From contig CALHQN010000209.1 in the NCBI GenBank assembly GCA_938036585.1, positions 1 through 7,599 of the forward strand: a stretch of 7,599 nt of DNA, written 5' to 3'. The first letter of the stretch is position 1. Every line of letters starts with the position of its first letter. This document shows, in pieces, positions 1-5,523 of this stretch. This stretch comes from an uncultured Campylobacter sp. (lineage in GTDB: Bacteria > Campylobacterota > Campylobacteria > Campylobacterales > Campylobacteraceae). The notes under the pieces were generated by a model that worked only from the letters and a program-made list of their open reading frames with translations, was not told the origin of the DNA and made no database searches. The position numbers and the translations under genes are program-made.

Positions 1-1
1 G

Positions 2-154
2 GCAGAAGGAGTATATTTATTAGCTACTCCGCTTCCTATACCTAAGTATTACATAGGTATAAATTTATACTATGATAAACATGAGACGGACATACTTTTC
101 AATCAATACCAAAATTTAAAGAATCAAAAAAACAAGATAAATTTTAACTCGTAA
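2..154 (+). CDS. C-terminal fragment, possible LysR-type regulator
   Basis: This is an open frame entering from the left edge, 50 codons long and ending in TAA at 152-154; the start lies outside the window. The visible protein has the segment LLATPLPIPKYYIGINLYYD, then D-I-L-F-N-Q-Y, then a Lys/Asn-rich tail. The order of a Pro-rich LP(I)P stretch, alternating hydrophobics, a Y-Y-D-x-H turn and a D-x-x-F helix resembles the end of the substrate-binding domain of NodD/LeuO-like LysR regulators. That match is by eye and weak. The stretch is much more AT-rich than the tup genes beside it. It converges on tupA, so it is not in the same transcript. An unrelated AT-rich regulator or a hypothetical protein is equally possible. 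Confidence 0.5.
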   Translation, partial: AEGVYLLATPLPIPKYYIGINLYYDKHETDILFNQYQNLKNQKNKINFNS

Positions 155-438
155 GGAGAAGGTAACGGAAGCGGATATTGAGTTGCAGGGCATTGCCTGC
201 TAGAGCTGAAGTTAAAATTCTTCCTTTATATCCACTGCTTTAAATTTAGACTCTAATCTATAAAATTCCGGCGCGCCGCGCGGTGCAGCTAAAAATATCT
301 GCGCTGCCGCATGACGCGACCCAAATAACCGCACGGGCGCCCGCGATCTTTGTTTTAAAGCTACCAAAGAGCGCGAGCGGCACGCCGAAATTAAAATTTG
401 CCTTTAAATTTAAAGCCTAGCTCGCATTTGAGCCAAAA
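155..438. other. Gene-free gap between convergent genes
   Basis: Nothing recognisable is encoded here. The left part (155-245) is AT-rich and can fold: 169-172 pairs with 237-240 and 173-178 with 228-233, enclosing short hairpins 185-189/196-200 and 208-211/220-223. From about 265 the composition switches abruptly to GC-rich. A frame on the + strand is open from 250 to the TAG at 418-420 but has no ATG start or ribosome site. The opposite strand is also open in one frame. This double openness suggests composition or a decayed remnant rather than a gene. A 14-bp AT palindrome at 402-415 lies just past the tupA stop. No U-tract terminator was identified for tupA. Confidence 0.5.
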
Positions 439-1257
439 TTAGTTCTTGCGAGTATTCGCATCAGGGGTGAAAAGCGGCTTATTTAGCAGCTTGAAATCGC
501 CTACGAACTTCTGCCCCTTCTCGCTAGTGATCCATTTGATGAAGCGCTGCGCGTTTTCATAGTCGGCTTTTGGGCAGTGCTTCGGATTGACCGCGATTAC
601 GGAATAAAAATTCTTCAGATCGTTATCGCCTTCGTTGATGATGACCATATCGGGGTTGCCCTTTTTATTGTCCTCGTATTTGATATAGGTGCCGCGATCG
701 GTGAAGGTCACGCCCTTTTGCTCGGCGGCTGCGTTGATCGTAGCGATCATACCTTGACCGGTCTGGTTATACCACGCCTCGTTTTCAGGCACGGCGCCCT
801 CAACCTTTTTCCAAATTCCTTTCTCTTTGTTATCGGTGCCCGATTTATCGCCGCGAGAGAAAAATTTAATCTTCTCCGCCTTGATCAGCTTAAACGAGCC
901 TTTAAGATCCTTGCCTTTAAATTTAGGCGCGATCGATTTATCGGCGATGAGGATAAAATCATTATACATAACGGGCGTGCGATCAACGCCGAAGCCTTTT
1001 TCTACAAATTCTTTCTCGACCTTCGGCGAATGCACGAAAAGTATATCAGCATCGCAGTTCTCGCCAAGCTTTAGAGCAGCGCCCGTACCTACCGCCGTCC
1101 ATTTGACATCTACGCCGGTTTCCGCCTTATACGCAGGATAGATAGCGTCTAGCAAGCCCGTATTATCGGTGCTCGTTGTAGTTGCCATCACCAAATCGTT
1201 ATCGGCGGCAAAAAGGCTCGCACTAAGAGCGAGCGAAACAAAAAATATTTTTTTCAT
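439..1257 (-). CDS. tupA: Tungstate ABC transporter substrate-binding protein TupA
   Basis: Periplasmic binding protein that captures tungstate and delivers it to TupB/TupC. The 272-residue product starts at the ATG complementary to 1255-1257, chosen because AAAGGAG lies just upstream (about 1263-1269). An upstream in-frame ATG at 1314 would add 19 residues before the signal peptide and would overlap the promoter. Residues 1-17 form a signal peptide with likely cleavage near LFA-AD. Family hallmarks follow in order: TTTSTDNTGLL (26-36), VGTGAAL (56-62), DADILFVHSP (69-78), MYNDFILI (97-104), SRGDKSGTD (134-142), then W-x5-GQGM and TDRGTY near residues 180-210. The TTTS and RGDxSGT loops are the known oxyanion-binding elements of TupA/WtpA-type proteins. 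Length and motifs are complete. The gene is transcribed away from tupB, an arrangement that I recall C. jejuni (Cj1540 versus Cj1539c-1538c) also having. Confidence 0.93.
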   Translation of the reverse strand: MKKIFFVSLALSASLFAADNDLVMATTTSTDNTGLLDAIYPAYKAETGVDVKWTAVGTGAALKLGENCDADILFVHSPKVEKEFVEKGFGVDRTPVMYNDFILIADKSIAPKFKGKDLKGSFKLIKAEKIKFFSRGDKSGTDNKEKGIWKKVEGAVPENEAWYNQTGQGMIATINAAAEQKGVTFTDRGTYIKYEDNKKGNPDMVIINEGDNDLKNFYSVIAVNPKHCPKADYENAQRFIKWITSEKGQKFVGDFKLLNKPLFTPDANTRKN

Positions 1258-1280
1258 GTTATCTCCTTTAAAAAATATGC

Positions 1281-1286
1281 TATTAT
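1281..1286 (+). promoter_or_regulatory. tupBC promoter, extended -10
   Basis: On the + strand the sequence reads TGC-TATTAT, a near-consensus extended -10 box about 42 bases upstream of the tupB start. It overlaps the tupA -10 box base for base because of the palindrome, so the two promoters share one double-stranded element. Confidence 0.55.
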
Positions 1287-1287
1287 A
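1282..1287 (-). promoter_or_regulatory. tupA promoter, extended -10
   Basis: On the - strand the sequence reads TGC-TATAAT, a perfect -10 hexamer with an extended TGn element. It lies about 25 bases upstream of the tupA ATG and sits in the centre of the palindrome. The predicted transcript would have a leader of roughly 20 bases with the ribosome site. A -35 box is not evident, as is usual in Campylobacter. Confidence 0.65.
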
Positions 1288-1327
1288 GCATATAAATTTG
1301 CCAGAATAGAACATTTAGGACACAATC

Positions 1328-2020
1328 TTGGACTTTATTTTAGAAGGAATTTTAAGCGCATTCGGGCTGCTTTTTAGCGGCGATGCGGAGACCTTTTCGG
1401 CGATTAAGGCGACGCTTTATACTTCAAGTATCTCGATACTTTTTGCGATTTTAATCGGCTTTCCGATAGGATTTATCCTCGGATTTTACGAATTTCGCGC
1501 TCGCAGAACGCTTAGACTTTTAAGCGACGTAGCGCTTGCGATGCCCACGGTGGCGATAGGACTGATCCTTTACGCTTTCATCTCCAGAAACGGCCCTTTG
1601 GGCGAGCTGGGGCTACTTTTTACGCTTAAAGCCGTGATGCTCGGGCAGTTTGTGCTGGCGCTCCCTATCATCATCTCACTAAGCGCCAGCGTCATCGAAA
1701 ATATGGACAAAAAGCATTATCTAAACATTATGAACTACCGCCTAAGCCCGCTAAATTTAATCCTTTGCGTGCTTTACGAGCTGCGCTACGCCCTACTGGT
1801 CGTCATCGCCACTGCTTATGGGCGGATCGTCGCGGAGGTAGGAGTAGCGATGATGATCGGCGGCAATATCAAATATTTCACCCGCACGATCACCACGGCG
1901 ATCTCGCTTGAGACCAACAAGGGCGAGTTTGCGATGGGTATAGCGCTCGCGCTGGTGCTGATTTTGATAGCGTTTGCGGTAAATTTAGCCATCCACGCGC
2001 TAAAAAGGCTGGATCGATGA
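1328..2020 (+). CDS. tupB: Tungstate ABC transporter permease TupB
   Basis: Inner-membrane permease of the tungstate importer, 230 residues. It begins at TTG (1328), supported by AGGA at 1317-1320 seven bases upstream and by an in-frame TAG at 1316-1318, which excludes any earlier start. Hydrophobic segments lie at about 32-54, 66-86, 101-123, 153-172 and 203-225. The hallmark after the fourth segment is EVGVAMMIGGN (170-180), followed by FTRTITTAISLET and KGEF, typical of TupB/WtpB-type permeases. The coupling (EAA) loop, expected around 131-150, is poorly conserved: the usual E-A-A-x3-G reads L-N-I-x3-R. The stop overlaps the tupC start as ATGA, so the two are translationally coupled. Confidence 0.92.
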   Translation: MDFILEGILSAFGLLFSGDAETFSAIKATLYTSSISILFAILIGFPIGFILGFYEFRARRTLRLLSDVALAMPTVAIGLILYAFISRNGPLGELGLLFTLKAVMLGQFVLALPIIISLSASVIENMDKKHYLNIMNYRLSPLNLILCVLYELRYALLVVIATAYGRIVAEVGVAMMIGGNIKYFTRTITTAISLETNKGEFAMGIALALVLILIAFAVNLAIHALKRLDR

Positions 2021-3276
2021 GTGCAGATAAGCTAAAGCGTCCGAGCAAAAATTTCACGGACAAAAACCGGGCGGAGCGGGAGAGCGAAAATTCTATGAGT
2101 GAAAATTTCACGGACGCAAATTTCGCTTCCGAGAATTCTACGAGTCAAAATTTCGCTACGGGAAATTCTAAGAGTATAAATTCTGCGACCGAGAATTCCA
2201 TTAGCGCAAATTCCGCGGGTAAAAATTCCAAGAGCGAGAATTTCGCGAGTGAGAATTCTGCGAGAAAGAATTTTACAAATGAGAATTCCGCCGCCGCGCG
2301 ATCTGTACCCGATAGCGAGCTGACCTCGGTGCGAGATCTAGTGCTGCGCTACGGACGGAGCGAAATTCTAAATATCCCTAGCCTCGATCTAAATACGAGC
2401 GGTATCACGGCGCTTTTGGGCTCTAACGGCAGCGGCAAATCCACGCTGCTGCGGATTTTGGCCTTTTTACAGCGTCCAAGCAGCGGCAGCGTGGAGCTTT
2501 GGGGGCAGCGGGCGCCCTCTTTGCAGACGCTGCGGCAGATCTGCTTGCTGATGCCCGAGCCCGTACTTTTAAAACGCAGCGTGGAGCAAAATTTTAAATT
2601 TGCGCTCAAAAGTCGCGGCGCGCTTGCGGAATTTGACGAACGGGTGGACGAAGCGCTCGCCCTAACGGGGCTTGATAGAAGTTTTTTATCGAAGAAGCAT
2701 TTCGAGCTTAGCTCTGGGCAGACGCAGCGCATCGCGTTTGCGCTCGCTCTGGCGCAGCGCGCGAAGCTCTATCTGCTCGACGAGCCGACCAACAGCCTCG
2801 ATCTTGCCGCTTCCAAGCTCTTTGCGCGCGCGATTTTATTTATGCGGAGTCGCTACGGCTGCGGCTTTATCATCGCCAGCCACGATGAGAAATGGCTCAG
2901 CGCGATCGCGCAAAGAAGCGTATTTTTGCATCGCGGCAAGATATGCGAGTTTGAATACAAAAATATCTTTGACGTGCAAAACGGAGTTTTAAAATTTTCG
3001 GATGAAATTTCGCTGCGCCTTGAAGAGGGGCTCGCACGCACCCGCAAAATCGCGATAAATCCGAGTAAAATTTTATTATCCCAAAGCCCGTTTGAGCGCT
3101 GCTTTGCGGGGATTTTACACTCGGTTTCGCTTCAGTACGGCTCCTCGCTACTCATCAAGATCAAGGTGGGCGGCGTGCTGCTAAAATGCGTCACGGCGCA
3201 GGATGAGCGGCGCTGGAGCGCAGGCGAGAGGATCTATTTCGGATTTGAAAGCGGCGCGTTTTTAGGGCTGGAGTAA
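2017..3276 (+). CDS. tupC: Tungstate ABC transporter ATPase TupC with repeat-bearing N-terminal extension
   Basis: Cytoplasmic ATPase that powers TupB, 419 residues, longer than a plain ABC ATPase of this family. The start is fixed by the ATGA overlap with tupB. Residues 1-100 are an unusual Asn/Ser-rich extension containing 14 consecutive xN[S/F]xx pentads (24-93). The ABC domain begins near 104: Walker A GSNGSGKST (135-143), signature LSSGQ (231-235), Walker B LYLLDE (251-256), D-loop SLD (260-262) and switch His289. The Q-loop reads LMPEP, with Pro180 in place of the expected Gln. Residues about 347-417 look like a MOP/TOBE oxyanion-binding domain, as in ModC. If the extension is dispensable, a GTG near 2329 could serve as an internal start, but it has no clear ribosome site. 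The transporter assignment is firm; the role of the extension is unknown. Confidence 0.9.
   Translation: MSADKLKRPSKNFTDKNRAERESENSMSENFTDANFASENSTSQNFATGNSKSINSATENSISANSAGKNSKSENFASENSARKNFTNENSAAARSVPDSELTSVRDLVLRYGRSEILNIPSLDLNTSGITALLGSNGSGKSTLLRILAFLQRPSSGSVELWGQRAPSLQTLRQICLLMPEPVLLKRSVEQNFKFALKSRGALAEFDERVDEALALTGLDRSFLSKKHFELSSGQTQRIAFALALAQRAKLYLLDEPTNSLDLAASKLFARAILFMRSRYGCGFIIASHDEKWLSAIAQRSVFLHRGKICEFEYKNIFDVQNGVLKFSDEISLRLEEGLARTRKIAINPSKILLSQSPFERCFAGILHSVSLQYGSSLLIKIKVGGVLLKCVTAQDERRWSAGERIYFGFESGAFLGLE
2086..2295 (+). repeat. 15-bp coding tandem repeat, 14 units, in tupC
   Basis: Fourteen contiguous 15-bp units encode pentapeptides xN[S/F]xx. The Asn codon is AAT in every unit and is always followed by TC or TT, giving the recurring word RAATT(T)C. 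Other codon positions vary (Glu, Ala, Gln, Gly, Ile or Lys before the Asn). Two more degenerate units precede the array at residues 11-20, out of phase by three residues. Because the unit is a multiple of three, gain or loss of copies would change length without breaking the frame. Confidence 0.9.
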
Positions 3277-3809
3277 TTCTGCGCGAAGTGCGGATAAGCT
3301 TAATTTTGCTTTTAGAATTTTATTCGCGCGGCACTAATAAATTTCATTTCTGCCTCAAATTTTCACTGCGAACCATCTAGCGCGGCGTACCCGGCGAAAC
3401 AGAGCGCAAAAATTTGCGCCTTGAAATTTTGAAATTTACAAGCAGGGCTTTACCTAGCGGCGCGGCGTGAAATTTTGAAATTCCATTGCTAAGAAATTTT
3501 AAAGCTTAGCCGCGAATACAGCTAACGGGATTTTGAAATTCCACAATTTCTAGGCGCGGAATTTAAAATTCTAAATTTTAACTCTGCGGAATTTGCCCGC
3601 AAATTTACGAACGAAATTATATGTTACCTTGCAAAGCGTGCCGTCTGCCTACAGTGCAAAGGCGGAACGATAGTAAGAATTCTATGGCATAAAACTCGCG
3701 CAAAATTCTAAAAAGACGGCATGGAATTTCGATAAATTTTAAAAACAGCGCAGAATTTTACAAAATTTCACGAGCTCAAAAAAGCGGCAAGCCTTAATCT
3801 CATCGCCAC
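3277..3809. other. Gene-free 533-bp gap with repeated AT words
   Basis: No credible gene is seen on either strand between tupC and the convergent class V enzyme gene. It contains the word GAAATTTTGAAATT at 3423-3436 and 3469-3482 and a near copy at 3529-3540, plus many AAATTC/GAATTT words. Just past tupC, GCGCGAA (3281-3287) can pair with TTCGCGC (3323-3329), with an inner AAGC/GCTT hairpin, a weak terminator candidate for tupBC. A larger inverted repeat lies at 3639-3721. On the - strand a short GGC-TT-GCC hairpin followed by a T-run (about 3781-3793) could end the class V enzyme transcript. Confidence 0.5.
3639..3721. repeat. Inverted repeat TGCCGTCT / AGACGGCA with inner hairpin
   Basis: The arms 3639-3646 and 3714-3721 are perfectly complementary over 8 bp, with a G-T pair extending them. 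Inside, GCCT (3647-3650) pairs with AGGC (3660-3663), and an AGAATTCT palindrome follows at 3677-3684. It could be a structured RNA or a remnant of a mobile sequence; nothing seen decides between these. Confidence 0.45.
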
Positions 3810-5135
3810 TTAAATTTTCCCGCCAAACATCTCGTACATCGCCTTTTCCTCGCCCCAAAGCTCGCGGTGCTTTTTGATGCAGGATTTTATCGCGTCCACG
3901 AGATAGCGCACATCCTGCTCGGTGTGCGTGTAGTGCAGGCTCACGCGCACGAAGCCGGGCTTACTTTCTGGCATGCGCCCCTCCTTGATACCCAGCAGAT
4001 CGTGAGCGTACGGCCCCGCGCACATCACGCCCGCGCGCGTCTGGATACCGAAGTCGTTGCTAAGGCTCGCGGCGAAATCATACGCCGAGACGCCGCGCAC
4101 GTTAAAGGAAATTATCGGCAGCCGCGGCGCGCCCTTTGGAGCGTAGTTTATGATCTCGTCTATGCTATCAAGCTCGCTCTCAAAAAGCCGCGCGAGCTCG
4201 TCCTCGGCGCTTTTTATCCTCTCAAAACCTACTTCGTTTCGCAGCGCGTAGGCCAAATTTGCCCGCATTAGCCCGATGATAGGCGGCGTACCGCCCTCCT
4301 CTAGCTGCTCTGGGTTTTTCAAAAATACGTGCCCTTCGCGACTGACGTAGGCGACCGTCCCGCCCGCAGCAAATGTCGGCACGTCGCTACTGAGCAGCTC
4401 CTTTTTGATCGCCAAAAGTCCGCAGCTTGCAGGTCCTCCTAGTAACTTATGCGGCGAGAGAAAAATCGCGTCGAAATAATCGCAGTCTAAATTTGCGTGT
4501 GAGCTCAGCGCCGCGCAGTCAAAGGCGACGATGCCGCCCGCAGCCCTGATTAGCTCGCTGATCTTTTTATAGTCGCTAACGACGCCCGTGACGTTTGAGG
4601 CGGCGCTAAACGAGCCGATGATGCGGCGTCCGGCGTTTAGCTTTAGGATGCGCTCAAGTGCGAGCAGATCGATCTCGCCGCCCTCGCTAAGAGGCACGCG
4701 CAGGTAGTCGCAAAGCCCCTCGCGAAAGCTAAGCTCGTTTGAGTGGTGTTCGTATGGCGAAACGAGCACGAGCGGAAGCTGCGCTGCGCGTAAATTTGCC
4801 TCGCCGATCGCGCCTCTGGTCGCAGGTGGCAGGTAGATGCCAAGCAGCTCCTGAAATTTCTTGATCGCGGCCGTCGCACCCTGTCCACAGGCGATGAGAT
4901 AAAATCGCTCGTCAAGCCCGAGCAGCTTTTTCAGGCTCTCGCGCGCGCCCTCGTAGCGCCGCTGCGTGATGATAGCGCTTGAGCTACTGTCGGAGTGGGT
5001 GTTGGCGTAGGTTTTTAAAACGTCCGCTATCTCGCGCTCTACGGGCTCATAAGCAAGCCCCGAAGCCGTGTAATCAAAATAGTGCACGCCAGGTTTTAGG
5101 ATGATATTTTTTTTTATTTCGTCTAAATTTGCCAT
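3810..5135 (-). CDS. Class V aminotransferase-fold PLP enzyme, probable cysteine desulfurase / selenocysteine lyase
   Basis: A 441-residue PLP enzyme of the SufS/CsdA/NifS type, which removes sulfur (or selenium) from cysteine (or selenocysteine) as an enzyme-bound persulfide. Motifs in order: GQGATAAI (84-91), EHHSN (129-133) for cofactor stacking, ASNVTG (179-184), FDCAALSSH (205-213) with the PLP-contacting Asp206, SPHK (227-230) with the Schiff-base Lys230, and a candidate catalytic Cys372 in RAGVMCAG (367-374). The end fold RVSLHYTHTEQDV is typical. The start has an AAAGAG site at 5142-5147 and a TATAAT box 28 bases upstream. It lies on the same strand as, and downstream of, the fdhD operon, separated by 173 bp. 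A link to FdhD, which takes sulfur from a desulfurase in E. coli, is inference. The substrate cannot be fixed from sequence, and a housekeeping sulfur role is possible. Confidence 0.82.
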   Translation of the reverse strand: MANLDEIKKNIILKPGVHYFDYTASGLAYEPVEREIADVLKTYANTHSDSSSSAIITQRRYEGARESLKKLLGLDERFYLIACGQGATAAIKKFQELLGIYLPPATRGAIGEANLRAAQLPLVLVSPYEHHSNELSFREGLCDYLRVPLSEGGEIDLLALERILKLNAGRRIIGSFSAASNVTGVVSDYKKISELIRAAGGIVAFDCAALSSHANLDCDYFDAIFLSPHKLLGGPASCGLLAIKKELLSSDVPTFAAGGTVAYVSREGHVFLKNPEQLEEGGTPPIIGLMRANLAYALRNEVGFERIKSAEDELARLFESELDSIDEIINYAPKGAPRLPIISFNVRGVSAYDFAASLSNDFGIQTRAGVMCAGPYAHDLLGIKEGRMPESKPGFVRVSLHYTHTEQDVRYLVDAIKSCIKKHRELWGEEKAMYEMFGGKI

Positions 5136-5162
5136 TTTTTACTCTTTAAATTTGATACGGTA

Positions 5163-5168
5163 ATTATA
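5163..5168 (-). promoter_or_regulatory. -10 box of the class V enzyme gene
   Basis: The - strand reads TTTAC-TATAAT, a perfect -10 hexamer 28 bases before the ATG at 5135. It implies the gene has its own promoter instead of depending only on the fdhD operon. Confidence 0.55.
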
Positions 5169-5240
5169 GTAAATTTTCGCAAATTTGGGGCTTTTGCGGT
5201 GGAAAGACTAGGAAATTTGGAGGTTAAATTTAGCTGTTCG

Positions 5241-5297
5241 TTGCGAGTTTTTAAGGCAAAGAGACGCTAGCCGCATAGGCTCGCAACCCTTTGCGAG
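5241..5297. repeat. Three-part repeat able to form alternative hairpins
   Basis: CTCGCAA at 5280-5286 is complementary both to TTGCGAG at 5291-5297 (4-base loop) and to TTGCGAG at 5241-5247. The close hairpin is extended by CCGC (5271-5274) pairing with GCGG (5300-5303). It lies between the small protein gene and the class V enzyme gene, where it may end or stabilise the fdhD operon transcript. No U-tract follows it on the - strand. Confidence 0.5.
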
Positions 5298-5308
5298 AGG
5301 CGGAAATT

Positions 5309-5497
5309 TTATTTATTTATAAAATTTTTCTCTAGCCACTCGATAGCTTTTGCTTCGGTTTCGAAGCGTCCGCTTTTAGCGACTTGATTTTGCCCCTCGT
5401 AGAAGCGAATCCTGATACCGTCTTGGACGCTATCTACCTTTACTCTGGTGATCTTATCTTTGTTTAGATAGACCCTATCGTTTAGTTTTACGTACAT
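5309..5497 (-). CDS. Small conserved-looking protein, 62 residues, function unknown
   Basis: A 62-residue protein of unknown family. The start is supported by an AAGGGAG ribosome site a few bases upstream, and codon use matches its neighbours. The sequence suggests four beta strands (YVKLNDRVYL, KITRVKVDSV, GIRIRFYEG, QVAKSGRFE) followed by one helix (EAKAIEWLEKNF). There are no cysteines, no membrane segment and no signal peptide. It starts 26 bases after the stop of the ModE-like gene on the same strand, so it is probably the third gene of the fdhD operon. I do not recognise it; a role with the regulator or with formate dehydrogenase maturation would be guesswork. Confidence 0.8.
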   Translation of the reverse strand: MYVKLNDRVYLNKDKITRVKVDSVQDGIRIRFYEGQNQVAKSGRFETEAKAIEWLEKNFINK

Positions 5498-5523
5498 TTT
5501 TTCTCCCTTAAATTGATGTGGTT

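Larger units (their letters stand above)
1275..1293. promoter_or_regulatory. Palindrome ATATGC-N7-GCATAT, candidate W/Mo operator
   Basis: A perfect inverted repeat lies between the divergent tupA and tupB starts: 8-bp arms at 1275-1282 and 1286-1293 around a 3-bp centre. Written as ATATGC-N7-GCATAT, the same spaced pattern recurs at 7203-7221 upstream of fdhD. The spacing and symmetry fit a dimeric winged-helix regulator. The ModE-like protein encoded in this window is the obvious candidate (inference). A protein bound here would cover the -10 boxes of both tup promoters. Confidence 0.6.

Noticed and set aside
169..240. tRNA gene
   Set aside because: Length and closing stem are suggestive, but the D-arm is too short, the anticodon loop has six bases and no TTCGA-type T-loop is present.
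402..415. Palindrome CTTTAAATTTAAAG as an operator or terminator for tupA
   Set aside because: Built of the genus-typical AAATTT word, lacks a GC stem and U-tract, and lies downstream of the gene.
250..417. GC-rich open frame of 56 codons on the + strand
   Set aside because: No ATG or ribosome site, no recognisable domain, and the opposite strand is equally open; at most a remnant.
577..1141. Long open frames on the + strand opposite tupA
   Set aside because: They lie entirely antisense to a complete TupA with signal peptide and all motifs, and lack ribosome sites; composition shadows.
2086..2295. CRISPR array
   Set aside because: The periodicity is 15 bp with no spacers, and it is in frame and coding throughout.
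2349..2992. Open frames on both strands inside tupC
   Set aside because: Alternative frames of GC-rich coding sequence with an intact ABC ATPase in the main frame.
3867..4271. Open frame opposite the class V enzyme gene
   Set aside because: Antisense to a gene with intact catalytic motifs; no ribosome site or recognisable domain.
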